A DNA stretch of 64,000 nt from Arthrobacter sp. AFG7.2 (GCF_002892835.1 NZ_PJMB01000004.1:186001-250000); one strand, 5' to 3'; shown: positions 43,697-53,096, counted from the first letter of the stretch. The notes: generated by a model not told the origin, from the sequence alone. Program-made: numbers and translations.

Positions 43697-44798
43697 GGCC
43701 GCCAGTGAAGCGGCGGGCGGACGCTTTGGCCAGCAACCGGCGTCCGAGCAAGCCCCAGCCTTTTGCTGCTTCGTTGTGGAAGATTTTTGCAGCACGCAAT
43801 GTCTCAGCTTTTCCTGGACCCATCGCGTATTCAATTGCCGATGCCCAGGCTTCGACCTCCAGGCCGGGTGCTTCATCTTTCGCGGCAACCAGGAGGCGCG
43901 ATTGCGGACCGTACAAGTCATCCAGGCTGGTCCCGACACGTCCGACTATTGGGACAGCCTGTTCAAGGGCCCGGATTGCTATACCGCTTTGGTAAAAGCG
44001 CTTATAGGGGATGACGATGGCGTCGCTGGTTCCGATCAGTTCATCGAGCTCATCCTCAGGGACAAAGCGCGCATCCACGTTCCATCCCTCAACGGCCGGC
44101 CAACCACGGCCCACAATGTCAAGGTCGTAGTTGGAGCCCAACCTGCCGGCCAACGACGTGAGGAGCGCAAGATCCCTGTCGGCCTTGTATTGTCCAAGCA
44201 CCCGGACCCGCGGCCTCCTGCCGGCGTCCAGGGTGGCGTTGGACTGCTTTTCCGGCTCCGCCGGGGGAAGCATGGGATGGGGCACCAACATAAGGCCGTT
44301 CGTAAGTCCGACGGCGTCCATTGCGTCAGCAGCTACGTTGCTGTGTACAAGGGTTCCCGGCCGGTTTTTCACGAGCCTCACCAGGCCGGCCACCGCTTTG
44401 CTGCTGCCCACAGCCCGGACCAGCGGCTGCGGATCGTGGTAAACGATGACGCCGGAGTCACCGCAGAAAGCTTTAACCAGCAAGAGATCCAGGAATCCCA
44501 GCACAGGCCAGGTAAGGAGAACCTGCTCCGAAGAGTTGCGTTGGCGCGTCCGGCGTCCGGCCGAGTAAAGCAAGGAGGAGTACTCGGCCAGCCACCGAAA
44601 GCGGTTCTTTCCCGATTGGGAGGGTTCCACAATGGAAAGCACATCTGTTTCTATTCCGGCATCAGCGAATTGATGCACAAGAGCGTCCGTGTAGTGGCTC
44701 AGTGCCACACCCAGGGGATTGAGGATTATCAGGCGGGGGCCCCCACTGGTGGCCGGCCGTTCAGCGGGCAATACACGGGTCCGCAGTCCAAAGCTCAT
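43683..44798 (-). CDS. Glycosyltransferase of the glycan locus (GT-B type)
   Basis: A 371-aa protein. Features of GT-B transferases include the N-terminal LIILNPLGVALSHYTDALVH, a linker, then VRVLGQYKADRDLALLTSLA and IVIPYKRFYQSGIAIRALEQ, the donor-binding half typical of mannosyl- and related transferases. Its start overlaps the stop of the preceding transferase (ATGA), so both are made together downstream of the BY-kinase. It may also be described as a family 1-like transferase; the sugar is unknown. Confidence 0.78.
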   Translation of the reverse strand: MSFGLRTRVLPAERPATSGGPRLIILNPLGVALSHYTDALVHQFADAGIETDVLSIVEPSQSGKNRFRWLAEYSSLLYSAGRRTRQRNSSEQVLLTWPVLGFLDLLLVKAFCGDSGVIVYHDPQPLVRAVGSSKAVAGLVRLVKNRPGTLVHSNVAADAMDAVGLTNGLMLVPHPMLPPAEPEKQSNATLDAGRRPRVRVLGQYKADRDLALLTSLAGRLGSNYDLDIVGRGWPAVEGWNVDARFVPEDELDELIGTSDAIVIPYKRFYQSGIAIRALEQAVPIVGRVGTSLDDLYGPQSRLLVAAKDEAPGLEVEAWASAIEYAMGPGKAETLRAAKIFHNEAAKGWGLLGRRLLAKASARRFTGGLKGP

Positions 44799-45928
44799 CA
44801 GTGTTTCCCGCTGTCGACTGTGATTGCCTTCTTCCCGAGCATGGCCTCCTGCAGCGTCAATTCATAGTTGCGGCAGACATCGTCCCAGTTGTAGTGGATG
44901 GCAGCGCGGTCCCTGTTCGCGGCCCGGGCCTTCGCCCGCAGCTCGTGATCAGTCAGCATGCGGCGCAGTGCCTGCTCGATAGCCAGGGGTTCGGGTGAGA
45001 CAAGGTGCTCTTCTGCTGCCAGTACCTCAGCGTTGTAGGGGGTGCGGCGGGCCACTACGGGCGCCCCGCAGGCCATAGCCTGCACGAGCGCAGGGTTTGT
45101 GCCTCCGACGCTGTGGCCGTGGAAATACGCCCCGGCATGGTGCCACAGCGAAAGGAGTTTCCTGTCATCACTGACGTGGCCGAGCCATTGAACATTGGGG
45201 TGTTCACCTAACCGCTGGGCAGCCTCATCCAACGGGCCGCCGTACCCGCTGGAACCGACAATCACCACCGGGTGGTGCTCGGCCAGGGCTTCGGCTGCCT
45301 GGAAAAACTCCGAGACAGTGTTCTCGGGAACAAACCTGGCCACCATGAGCACGTAGGACTCCTCCTTGAGTCCCGGCACGACGTCGCTGGGGCTCGAAAG
45401 GTTGGCGCCATACGGAATGAAGACGCTGTCGCGCCCGAAGTCCTGCTTCCAGCGCCGCTGAATTTCAAGGGAGTCGCTTATCAGGATGGTGCCATACCGG
45501 GCAGTCATCCGGGCTCCCAGCCTGAACACCGATTTAGCGAAACGATTCCATTTGGCACGTTCCCACTCGATGCCGTCCACGTTTACGACTGTTGGTATTC
45601 CCCGAAGCTTCAAGAGCGGCAAAAAGAAGCCGTTGGCAACGTTCATCACGAGCGCGACCTGGGGCTTGTGCCAGAGGGCATGAAGGACGGAAGACAATCC
45701 GAAGGAAAGGGTGCTCAGGGACTTGCTCTCGAGCCCGACGGTCCTTGTTGTCCGAACCCGTGGGTCGCGTGCCTCGTCGTCGTCTTTCGTTTGGCCCGCC
45801 CGGCAGTAGACGTTGACGTCCCAGCCGGCATCGGCAAGAAATGGTGCCAGCCGCCGGACGGCAGTCTCAAAACCGCCATAATAGCTCGGGTAGCCGCGTG
45901 TCCCTATGACGACGACAGACTTAGACAT
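44798..45928 (-). CDS. Glycosyltransferase with DUF1972 N-terminal domain (rhamnosyltransferase-like)
   Basis: A 376-aa GT4-type transferase. The N-terminal GTRGYPSYYGGFETAVRRLA is the hallmark of the DUF1972 domain, known from capsule beta-1,4-rhamnosyltransferases such as Cps2T. The donor half has YVLMVARFVPENTVSEFFQA and HSVGGTNPALVQAMACGAPV. A rhamnose-type acceptor or donor is plausible, but no rhamnose biosynthesis genes are visible in the window. Gene 84 bases after the BY-kinase stop, past a strong hairpin. Confidence 0.85.
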   Translation of the reverse strand: MSKSVVVIGTRGYPSYYGGFETAVRRLAPFLADAGWDVNVYCRAGQTKDDDEARDPRVRTTRTVGLESKSLSTLSFGLSSVLHALWHKPQVALVMNVANGFFLPLLKLRGIPTVVNVDGIEWERAKWNRFAKSVFRLGARMTARYGTILISDSLEIQRRWKQDFGRDSVFIPYGANLSSPSDVVPGLKEESYVLMVARFVPENTVSEFFQAAEALAEHHPVVIVGSSGYGGPLDEAAQRLGEHPNVQWLGHVSDDRKLLSLWHHAGAYFHGHSVGGTNPALVQAMACGAPVVARRTPYNAEVLAAEEHLVSPEPLAIEQALRRMLTDHELRAKARAANRDRAAIHYNWDDVCRNYELTLQEAMLGKKAITVDSGKH

Positions 45929-45971
45929 TCGTTCTCCTCTGTAAGTTCTCAGCCGGTGTGCCGGGGCACGT

Positions 45972-45996
45972 CCTGAACGCCGCTGTGGCGTTCAGG
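45972..45996 (-). terminator. Hairpin between BY-kinase and glycosyltransferase genes
   Basis: Perfect 10-bp stem CCTGAACGCC / GGCGTTCAGG with a 5-base loop, 17 bases past the BY-kinase stop. It has no U-tract; it may end or reduce transcription into the two downstream transferase genes. Confidence 0.6.
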
Positions 45997-46012
45997 GGGC
46001 CGGCGGTGTTGC

Positions 46013-47713
46013 CTAAAAGGACGTAACGCTCCTGGACAGGGAGTCCTTACTGGAGCGCGATGATTCAGCAGGGGCCGGCTGCTCCACCGCTTCAGGCGTG
46101 TTGTCGGTGCCTTCGGGAGAGCTGCTGTCCTCGGAGTCCGGCTCGGCGGTGTAGTACGAATAACCATCAAATTCTTTGGCCGGAACGCAGTTAAGAAGCG
46201 TGCCGAGAACGGTTGCGTGCACTTTTCGAACGTTTCCGAGTGACTTTGTGAGTTGGTCTTTTGTCGTTTTACCTGCTTTGACAACCACGATGGCGCCGTC
46301 CGCGATTTTCGCCAGGAGCACAGCATCGGTCACGGGGAGGAGAGGCGGAGCGTCGATTATCACAATGCCCTTTTCGGACAAAGAGTCAATCAGCTGCTTC
46401 ATGGCATGCGAGCTCAGAAGCTCGCTGGGATTTGGCGGAATTCGGCCTGAACCCAAAATCGACAGGTTGGGAAGATCGCTTCTTTGCTGGAGAACGTCAT
46501 CCACTTCCGCTTTCCCGGTCAGGATGTCGGTAATCCCTATGCCGGGAATCACGTCGAATATCTTGGCGACGCTTGGATGCCTCAGGTCGCCGTCAACAAC
46601 GATGACCTGCTCACCTCCTGCCGATATCGCCGAGGCCAGGTTGGCGGCAATTGTTGACTTCCCTTCCCCGCTCACCGAGCTTGTGACCACGATGATCCGG
46701 GGCGGGTTGTCCACGTCAAGGAAGGTCAGGTTGGTCCGCAGTTCGCGAAGCGCCTCCGCGAAAGCAGGGCTTTCTCCACGTGAACCTGCCGTTGGGGCTG
46801 CAGGCACACCGCCCAACACCTTGTTCTCGCCTGTAAGCCGGAGATCCACGGGAAGCGCGCCGATGACGGGTACCGAAAAGAGCCGTTCGACGTCGCCGGC
46901 GGTGCGTACGCGGCGATCCAGGCGGTCGCGAAGGAGTGCTGAAGAGTAGGCCAGAAGGAGTCCCACGACCGCCCCGAAAAGGGCTGTGAGCCCGAGGCCA
47001 GGGGAGACAGGATCGGTGGGGACAGTGGCTGAATCCAGCGAAACCAAAGAAAGTGGCGGCGTTACCGGGGGAGCCGGCTGGCCCGGCGTTTCAGGGACCG
47101 CAGGCTGGTTTGCCACTGCTGCGGCAGCTGCGGCGATCTCCCGGTCCTGGACCTGCTTGCCCAGTTCCACAATCCACGCGTCGGCAACTCTTTGGGCGGT
47201 GGCCGGATCCGGCGACTCGGCCTTAATCCGGATTTCCGCTGTGTCGCGGGGAACCGTGACAGTAATGGATCCCAGCAGGGCGTCGCCGGTTATGTTGAGC
47301 CCGGTTGCCTCGCTGACGTTGCCGGCGACAAGCCGGGACTCGGCCAAGGACTTGTAGTTCTTGGCCCTTGCCTTGGCCAGGTTGTCGCCGGCCAACAAGC
47401 TGCTGACGTTGTCGGTGCCTACCGCCAGCACAACGGCACTGGCTTCGGCGGCGTAGATCCGGGGGCGAACAGCACTCCACGCGGCGGCAATCACTGTGAT
47501 GATCAAGGTCACCACAGTGATGTACTTCCAGTACGTCATGGCTACCCGGGCATAGTCCCTCAGTCCCATTCCGGCAGCTGATACCTCGCTGCCGCCACTA
47601 TCTTGATTACTCAAGACTCCGATCCCTTCTGCAGGTTGACGTGCTGGATAAGCAGGCGCGACGGAAGGGCCTGGTGCGGCCGGGTCGATGCGAAAGACCT
47701 TTTCTTCTGCCAT
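46013..47713 (-). CDS. Chain-length determinant fused to BY-kinase (Wzz/Wzc-like)
   Basis: A 566-aa membrane protein controlling polysaccharide chain length. Residues about 50-280 are a Wzz-type domain between two transmembrane helices (about 62-84 and 246-266), and residues about 330-520 form a bacterial tyrosine kinase: Walker A SSVSGEGKST near 345-354, Walker A' VIVVDGDLRHPS, Walker B IVIIDAPPLLPVTDA. The usual C-terminal tyrosine cluster is poor: only DGYSYYTAEPD holds tyrosines and the tail is Ser/Glu-rich. Upstream is copy B of the 93-bp shared element. Confidence 0.92.
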   Translation of the reverse strand: MAEEKVFRIDPAAPGPSVAPAYPARQPAEGIGVLSNQDSGGSEVSAAGMGLRDYARVAMTYWKYITVVTLIITVIAAAWSAVRPRIYAAEASAVVLAVGTDNVSSLLAGDNLAKARAKNYKSLAESRLVAGNVSEATGLNITGDALLGSITVTVPRDTAEIRIKAESPDPATAQRVADAWIVELGKQVQDREIAAAAAAVANQPAVPETPGQPAPPVTPPLSLVSLDSATVPTDPVSPGLGLTALFGAVVGLLLAYSSALLRDRLDRRVRTAGDVERLFSVPVIGALPVDLRLTGENKVLGGVPAAPTAGSRGESPAFAEALRELRTNLTFLDVDNPPRIIVVTSSVSGEGKSTIAANLASAISAGGEQVIVVDGDLRHPSVAKIFDVIPGIGITDILTGKAEVDDVLQQRSDLPNLSILGSGRIPPNPSELLSSHAMKQLIDSLSEKGIVIIDAPPLLPVTDAVLLAKIADGAIVVVKAGKTTKDQLTKSLGNVRKVHATVLGTLLNCVPAKEFDGYSYYTAEPDSEDSSSPEGTDNTPEAVEQPAPAESSRSSKDSLSRSVTSF

Positions 47714-47769
47714 GACTGCCCCTTTTTTCGGCGGGTTTCCTGTGTTGCTGTATCGCTATTGCGTGTTGC

Positions 47770-47862
47770 AAAGCTAATACGGTGCTGAACACCGGGGTTT
47801 GATAAGCCGGGGGGCTTGTGGCTGCCCCGGGGGAATAATGTGGAAATTGCGGTTATCTGCAG
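47770..47862 (-). promoter_or_regulatory. 93-bp upstream element, copy B (BY-kinase)
   Basis: Same three blocks as at 29728-29820, in the same register: 31-bp box 47832-47862; hairpin 47807-47812/47825-47830 with CCACAA in its loop on the transcript strand; TAGCTTT at 47770-47776. The distance from box to TAGCTTT is identical in both copies. By hand, 57 of 93 positions are identical without gaps. The BY-kinase start codon lies 56 bases further on. Confidence 0.7.
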
Positions 47863-47924
47863 GTTTGTGCCGGCTTATCTGTGGAACTGAGGGAAATACG
47901 CACTTGCCCTTGTAGAAAAGGGCC

Positions 47925-47965
47925 GGTGCCGGGACAGCACCCTTTGCGAATGCAGTCCCGGCACC
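47925..47965 (-). terminator. Terminator of the secreted repeat protein gene
   Basis: Perfect 11-bp stem (GGTGCCGGGAC at 47925-47935, GTCCCGGCACC at 47955-47965), 18 bases beyond the stop at 47984. On the minus strand it is followed by CCCTTTTCTA, a modest T-rich tail. Confidence 0.75.
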
Positions 47966-47983
47966 CGTTTGAGCCTCGGCCTC

Positions 47984-50900
47984 CTACCTCAGTGTGAGGA
48001 CGAGCTTGGGTGCGCTGGTGCTGCCGGCTTCCCTGGAGTTAAGGTCCAGGCCGTCAGTGCTGATGGTGTCCAGGCCAAGGGAGAGCTGCTGGCCAAGCTC
48101 ACCGTTCAGCCCGCTGGCGGCCAGCGGGACGTTGTAGTTGCTGTTGGCGGCTGTCGGGCCGAGTGTGCCAAGGATGGTGCCGGGCGCAGGACGGGTGTTG
48201 TACGTGATGCCGCTTTCGGTCCAGCTGTCATTAGTGACGAGTTTGACGTTTTGCTTGCCCAGCGAGCCACTCCCTGCGCTGCGCAGCTGAAGCGTCGCAC
48301 TTTCCAGGGTCCTGCCGGCGTACGCTGACAGGTCGAACTTGAGGTACGTGACCTCCGCTGGACTGTTGTCCACGCTCAGGGTGCTGGCGGTGCCGTAGTT
48401 CGTTGCAGGTGCCAGGCCTGCCACCCAGCTGTCAGCGGTTGCTGTGAGTGTGACGGTCTGTGCAGCGCTGCCGCCTGCGGAGGCAGTGGTGAAGGTCCAC
48501 GTCTTGTCCGCCGCCAACCCGTTGCCGGCACCATCCTTCACGCCACTGGAGCCACCCTTGATCGTTGCCGTGTACGTCGTGCCCGCGGCCAGGTCCGCGC
48601 CCGGGTCCAGCGTCGCAGTGGTGCCTGTGCTGTTGGACGTCACCGCGGCCGAAACCGTCGTCGCCCCGTTCGTCAACGTGAACGTGCCTGGCGTGATGGT
48701 CGAGGCGTTCATCGCTTCGGAGAACGTGGCAGTCACATTTGTGGTGGTGGCCACCCCGGTAGCATCACCAGCCGGGGAGGTACCCGTCACCGTCGGAGCC
48801 GTGGTATCCGCAGGCGGCGGCATCGACCCACCGCTTCCCCCGCCGGCGCCGAGGGTGAGGACGAGTTTGGGTGCCGCGGTGCTGCCGGCTTCCCTGGAGT
48901 TGAGGTCCAGGCCGTCGGTGCTGGTGGTGTCCAGGCCGAGGGAGAGCTGCTGGCCGAGGTCACCGGCCACGCCGCTGGCGGTCAGCGGGATGCCGTAGCT
49001 GGCGTTGGTTGTTGTTGGGCCCAGAGTGCCGATGCTGGTGCCGGGTGTGGGGCGGTTGTTGTATGTGATGCCGCCCTCGGTCCAGCTGTCATCGGCCACC
49101 AGCTTGACGTTCTGCTTGCCCGCTGACCCACTGCCGGCGCTGCGCAGCTGCAGAATCGCGCTCTCCACTGTTCTGCCGGCGTACGTTGACAGGTCGAATT
49201 TCAGGTACGCGAGCTCCACCGGGCTGTTGTCCACACTCAACGTGGTGGCGGTTCCATAGTTCGTGGCCGCTGCCCCGCCTGCCACCCAGCTGTCAGCCGT
49301 GGCTGTGAGGGTGACGGTCTCGGAGGTGCTGCCGCCTCCCGCGGTGGCCGTGGTGAAGGTCCAGGTCCTGTCCGTCGCCAGGGCGTTGCCGGCAGCATCC
49401 TTCACGCCCGTGGAACCGCCCCTGATCGTCGCCGTATATGTTGTTCCGGCCGCCAGGTCAGCAGTAGGGTTCAGCGTCGCTACTTTGTCTGTGCTGTTAT
49501 ATGCGACGGCGGCGGGGACCGTCGTCGTTCCCGTCTTTACCGTGAAGGTGGCTGAGCTGACGGTCGAGGCATCCATTGCCTCCGAGAAGGATCCGGTCAC
49601 GTTCGCCGCCAGTGCCACGCCACTGGCGCCGGCAGCCGGAGAGGTGGCCGTCACGGTCGGAGCCGTCGTGTCCGCCGGCGGCGGAGGCGCCGTTCCAAGC
49701 GAACGGTCTGAGAACCAGTAGCGCTGTGTTGCTTTGTTGCTGGCGAGGAGGACTACGCCTGTGGTCGCACTGACACCCTGCTTTGTGGTGGTTACGTCGT
49801 TGACGTTGGCAGACGCCCCGTCCTGGATGACGGGCGTGCCTCTACCGCTGCCAAAGACGGGATTGTCCATGGATGCAGTCTTTTCGTAGATACTGCCGGG
49901 TACCCCTGAATATGCACATCCGGATGCTGACGTGGAGGGTGCCGTATGGAACGCCCGCACCAGCTTGTTGGTCGTGTCCAGCAGGATCTGTGGACGGGTG
50001 ACACAGTCGGCAAGGGTGGCGATGGTGGACCTGGTGAAAGAGCCGGTTCCCGGCCGGAAGACCAGCAGCTGCAACTGTGGAAGCGTTTTGTCCGTCGAAG
50101 AATCCAGGCTCGTCTTCACCGCCGCGAAGACTCGTCCTGCCGAATCGGCCAGGAGCGCCTTGATGTTCAAATGATCGTCGGCCTGTCCTTTGCCCTGTAC
50201 CGCTGGCTGGACTTTCCATGATGATGCTGCGGAAGCAGGCGTTCCGTCTGTCCGGGTGGCCCAGTAGACCGTCCCGGCCGGAGCGTCGCTCCACATCACA
50301 CCGATTTTGTTGCTCCCGTAGGCGACGATTGCGGAAATGTCATCCGGTGCCGGGTTCGGGTCGGCGACCGGAAGGACGAACGGCGTCCCCCAGGCTGTTG
50401 TGCCCGGGTTCAGCGAATTGACATAGACGCTGCTGGTGAACCCGGCGGTTGAGCTTCCGGATACTTGCGTCCACGTGGCCCACACAACATCGTCAGTGTC
50501 CTTGGCGATTGTCATGGACTCGCTGCTGTTGTTGTTGATGTTGCTGGGGAAGCCGGAGTCCAGCGTGTATTTGCCGTCAGCATAGCTGTAGCGGTACAGC
50601 TTTGCGGGCTGCCCCGTGAGCGACGCTTTTGAGCCGGAGTCTCCGGAGATGGTGGCCACATGAGACGCGATGTACAGTTTGTTGCCGTCCCACAGCGTGT
50701 CGGACAGCGTGCTGCTCCTGGTGTCATTCGTGAGACCGGTGCTCACCCACGTTTTGGTGGCCCTGTCCAGCCGGTAAATTTGCCAGCCGGTTCCTGTGGT
50801 CCACATGTCAGCCCACCAGGATCCGTCATTCCACCACAGCTTGCTCTGGGGCTTGTCCGACGTCGGCGTGTTGACCACGCCCGCATAGCTGATGCTCTGG

Positions 50901-51016
50901 TAGCCATAGTTTTCTGCCGCCTGGGCAGGGGTGCCAACCGCAATCAGGCCCAGGAAAAGCGCCATGGTGAGTGCCAGGGCTTGTGGAACGAGGGAGCGAA
51001 CTTTTGTGGTGTGCAT
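47984..51016 (-). CDS. Large secreted protein with tandem Ig-like and DNRLRE domains
   Basis: A 1010-aa exported protein. The signal peptide ends at about residue 34 (TPAQA-AEN). Residues about 40-440 look like a beta-propeller-type or sugar-binding region with many Trp and Gly. Then a Big_5/SbsA-like Ig domain (TSPAAGASGV ... FSEAMDAST) and a DNRLRE domain (ADSWVAGGAAATNYGTATTL ... YLKFDLSTYAGRT) occur, and the same pair is repeated once to the C-terminus. The repeat is obvious at DNA level with an 861-base offset. No sorting signal or membrane anchor is seen, so it is probably secreted and may bind the polysaccharide (inference). It lies at the edge of the glycan locus. Confidence 0.8.
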   Translation of the reverse strand: MHTTKVRSLVPQALALTMALFLGLIAVGTPAQAAENYGYQSISYAGVVNTPTSDKPQSKLWWNDGSWWADMWTTGTGWQIYRLDRATKTWVSTGLTNDTRSSTLSDTLWDGNKLYIASHVATISGDSGSKASLTGQPAKLYRYSYADGKYTLDSGFPSNINNNSSESMTIAKDTDDVVWATWTQVSGSSTAGFTSSVYVNSLNPGTTAWGTPFVLPVADPNPAPDDISAIVAYGSNKIGVMWSDAPAGTVYWATRTDGTPASAASSWKVQPAVQGKGQADDHLNIKALLADSAGRVFAAVKTSLDSSTDKTLPQLQLLVFRPGTGSFTRSTIATLADCVTRPQILLDTTNKLVRAFHTAPSTSASGCAYSGVPGSIYEKTASMDNPVFGSGRGTPVIQDGASANVNDVTTTKQGVSATTGVVLLASNKATQRYWFSDRSLGTAPPPPADTTAPTVTATSPAAGASGVALAANVTGSFSEAMDASTVSSATFTVKTGTTTVPAAVAYNSTDKVATLNPTADLAAGTTYTATIRGGSTGVKDAAGNALATDRTWTFTTATAGGGSTSETVTLTATADSWVAGGAAATNYGTATTLSVDNSPVELAYLKFDLSTYAGRTVESAILQLRSAGSGSAGKQNVKLVADDSWTEGGITYNNRPTPGTSIGTLGPTTTNASYGIPLTASGVAGDLGQQLSLGLDTTSTDGLDLNSREAGSTAAPKLVLTLGAGGGSGGSMPPPADTTAPTVTGTSPAGDATGVATTTNVTATFSEAMNASTITPGTFTLTNGATTVSAAVTSNSTGTTATLDPGADLAAGTTYTATIKGGSSGVKDGAGNGLAADKTWTFTTASAGGSAAQTVTLTATADSWVAGLAPATNYGTASTLSVDNSPAEVTYLKFDLSAYAGRTLESATLQLRSAGSGSLGKQNVKLVTNDSWTESGITYNTRPAPGTILGTLGPTAANSNYNVPLAASGLNGELGQQLSLGLDTISTDGLDLNSREAGSTSAPKLVLTLR
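47991..49690. repeat. Direct repeat of about 0.84 kb (offset 861 bases)
   Basis: The segment from about 47991 to 48830 is repeated from about 48853 to 49690 inside one gene. Matching landmarks include AAGGTCCAGG at 48041 and GAGGTCCAGG at 48902. Each copy encodes one Ig-like plus one DNRLRE domain. The high nucleotide similarity implies recent duplication or gene conversion. Confidence 0.85.
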
Positions 51017-51423
51017 ACGAGGTCCTTGATTGCGGAGGTTTGGCGCTGATGATGCGCCGCTGCTCTGGCGTCCCCTGCTTGAACGTGTGAGTGCAAGCCA
51101 ATGTAGACCTCGCGAATCACCGGGGGCAATAGGGGATCTTGGGTCCTATGTCAATAGGGGCTTACGGGCTGATCTACCCCATTTCCACAATGTTTCATTG
51201 TTGTCCATAGGGCCCCAGCTGATTCCTATAGGTGCTCGGGCTTGGGCTATCCTCAAATTTCTTCGCTTTAGAGCTGTGCCGATGCACAGCGACCCTGCCC
51301 CTCAGCTCGCCCTACAGTGAGAAACGTGTGACCCACCGCACTGAAAAGTGCGGGTTCGGGCCACGTACACAGGCGCCCAGCCTGACCCCCCGATCTGTTT
51401 AACCACCTAAGGACGGCGCTCCC
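51017..51423. promoter_or_regulatory. 407-base divergent region before the secreted protein and permease genes
   Basis: No gene is supported. CAATAGGGG occurs at 51127-51135 and 51152-51160 (25 bases apart), followed by CCATAGGGC at 51205-51213 and CTATAGGTG at about 51226, a possible operator family. A perfect 7-bp hairpin with GAAA tetraloop (51336-51353) lies 70 bases before the permease start and may be part of its leader. Confidence 0.5.
51336..51353 (+). promoter_or_regulatory. GNRA-tetraloop hairpin in the permease leader
   Basis: CCGCACT-GAAA-AGTGCGG: perfect 7-bp stem and a stable GNRA loop, followed by GTTCGGG. Possible leader structure or weak attenuator; there is no U-tract. Confidence 0.4.
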
Positions 51424-52845
51424 ATGCCCGCTGACCAGCAATTAGCCAAGTCGCTCAAGCCGCGGCACTTGTCCATGATCGCCATTGCCGGCGTTATCGG
51501 CGCAGGCCTCTTTGTCGGCTCCGGTGCCGCCATACAGCAGGCAGGCCCTGGAATTCTGCTGGCCTATATGGCGGCCGGCATCGTGGTGATCCTGGTGATG
51601 CGGATGCTTGGGGAGATGGCGGCAGCCAACCCGGAGACCGGGTCCTTCTCCACCTATGCCGACAAAGCGCTGGGCCGGTGGGCCGGGTTCAGCATCGGTT
51701 GGCTCTACGCCTGGTTCTGGATCATCGTGCTGGGAATCGAGGCCACGGCCGGCGCGGCCATCATGCACCGCTGGGTTCCTGGCATTGACCAGTGGGTCTG
51801 GGCACTGATCCTTATGGTCCTGCTGACGCTGACCAACCTTGGTTCCGTGAAGTCCTACGGGGAGTTTGAGTTCTGGTTCGCTTCCATCAAGGTTGCGGCT
51901 ATCGTGCTTTTCCTGCTGTTCGGCGCGGCTGCCATCCTTGGCCTGGTCCCCGGCGTCCCCGCGCCCGGCCTCAGTAACCTGGTTGAGAACGGAGGGTTCC
52001 TTCCGAACGGACCCGGCGCTGTGCTGGCCGGCATCCTGGTAGTGGTCTTCTCCTTCTTCGGGGCTGAAATCGCAACAATCGCCGCCGGCGAGTCCGAGAA
52101 CCCCGTGGATGCCGTCAAAAAGGCCGTGAAGTCCACGGTGTGGCGCATCCTGGTGTTCTACATCGGATCCATCGCCATCGTTGTCACCCTCCTGCCGTGG
52201 AACGATGCCAGCGTGGCGAAGAGCCCCTATGTTGCCGTTATTGAACTCTTCGGAATCCCGGGTGCCGGCACCATCATGGACGTGGTGGTCCTTACGTCAG
52301 TCCTGTCCTGCCTGAATTCAGGCCTGTACACCGCCAGCCGCATGCTGTTCTCGCTGTCCCGGCGCGGGGATGCGCCGGCGGCCTGGACCAAAATCTCCCG
52401 GCGCGGCGTCCCGGCCTCAGCCGTCCTCGCTTCCACGGTGGTGGGCTTCGTAACGGTGGGCCTGAACTACATCGCGCCGGACACCGTGTTCCTGTTCCTG
52501 GTCAACACCTCAGGTGCCATTGCCCTGTTTGTGTGGCTGGTCATCGCGTCATCCCAGTTGATCCTCCGCAGGCGGATGGGTGCCGCAGGCAAGGACCTCG
52601 CGCTGAAGATGTGGCTTTTCCCCTACCTGACGTGGCTGTCGATCGTCAGCATCGTGGCATTGCTGATCGGTATGGTGATCCTGGAGTCCACGCGGGAATC
52701 GCTGCTGCTGTCCGTGGCCCTTGCCGCCGTCGTGGTGGGCATCGGGGTGTGGCGCTACCGTAAGTCGGGCACCCGTCCCGGCGCCGGGGACCTGCACCAT
52801 GACGGCAGCCGGGAGGTTGACGCCCCGCCCGTCCCGGCGTCGTAA
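51424..52845 (+). CDS. Amino acid permease (APC superfamily, GabP/AnsP-like)
   Basis: A 473-aa transporter with 12 membrane segments. The first helix carries MIAIAGVIGAGLFVGSGAAI, the substrate-binding GxG motif of the amino-acid/polyamine/organocation family, and the loop VFSFFGAEIATIAAGESENP holds the conserved E of helix 6/7. It resembles gamma-aminobutyrate and related amino-acid permeases (AAT family); exact substrate cannot be told. ATG at 51424 follows an AAGGACGGC site. A long hairpin follows the gene. Confidence 0.9.
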   Translation: MPADQQLAKSLKPRHLSMIAIAGVIGAGLFVGSGAAIQQAGPGILLAYMAAGIVVILVMRMLGEMAAANPETGSFSTYADKALGRWAGFSIGWLYAWFWIIVLGIEATAGAAIMHRWVPGIDQWVWALILMVLLTLTNLGSVKSYGEFEFWFASIKVAAIVLFLLFGAAAILGLVPGVPAPGLSNLVENGGFLPNGPGAVLAGILVVVFSFFGAEIATIAAGESENPVDAVKKAVKSTVWRILVFYIGSIAIVVTLLPWNDASVAKSPYVAVIELFGIPGAGTIMDVVVLTSVLSCLNSGLYTASRMLFSLSRRGDAPAAWTKISRRGVPASAVLASTVVGFVTVGLNYIAPDTVFLFLVNTSGAIALFVWLVIASSQLILRRRMGAAGKDLALKMWLFPYLTWLSIVSIVALLIGMVILESTRESLLLSVALAAVVVGIGVWRYRKSGTRPGAGDLHHDGSREVDAPPVPAS

Positions 52846-52870
52846 TCACCCTGATCTGACCTGTACCAAC

Positions 52871-52921
52871 GGAAACCGTCCGCACTGGCTGCCACGCACG
52901 GCGCCAGCGTGGGCGGTTTCC
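52871..52921 (+). terminator. Terminator after the amino acid permease gene
   Basis: Outer stem GGAAACCG / CGGTTTCC (8 bp) encloses a second stem (CTGGC/GCCAG). It lies 26 bases after the permease stop and is followed by a T-containing stretch. It isolates the permease from the ribosomal operon. Confidence 0.65.
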
Positions 52922-53096
52922 TGCTTGTGCCGTTTTCCACATAGGAGCCTTCGGCTGCTGCGGCCCTTCTCCCCACGGCCCTACCCTTGAGTCAAGCGTG
53001 AATCGCCTATCCGCCCCGAATGCACTAAGATATTGAAGTCTGTGCTGCGTCCTGCCTCCGTTCCGGAAGCGGGGCATTGCACGGAATCGCAAATGA
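52922..53096 (+). promoter_or_regulatory. Promoter and leader region of the rpsF operon
   Basis: The 306-base gap before rpsF contains the permease terminator, then this stretch with the likely promoter; TAAGAT at 53026-53031 fits the TAnnnT -10 pattern, but no clear -35 was found. The downstream leader contains CCTCCG/CGGGG-type complementary segments around 53055-53075. No coding frame is supported. Confidence 0.4.

Noticed and set aside
51166..51257. Possible third copy of the 93-bp element (CTACCCC...TTTCCACAATG)
   Set aside because: Only the middle of the 31-bp box matches, with two gaps; the TAGCTTT block is missing at the expected place.
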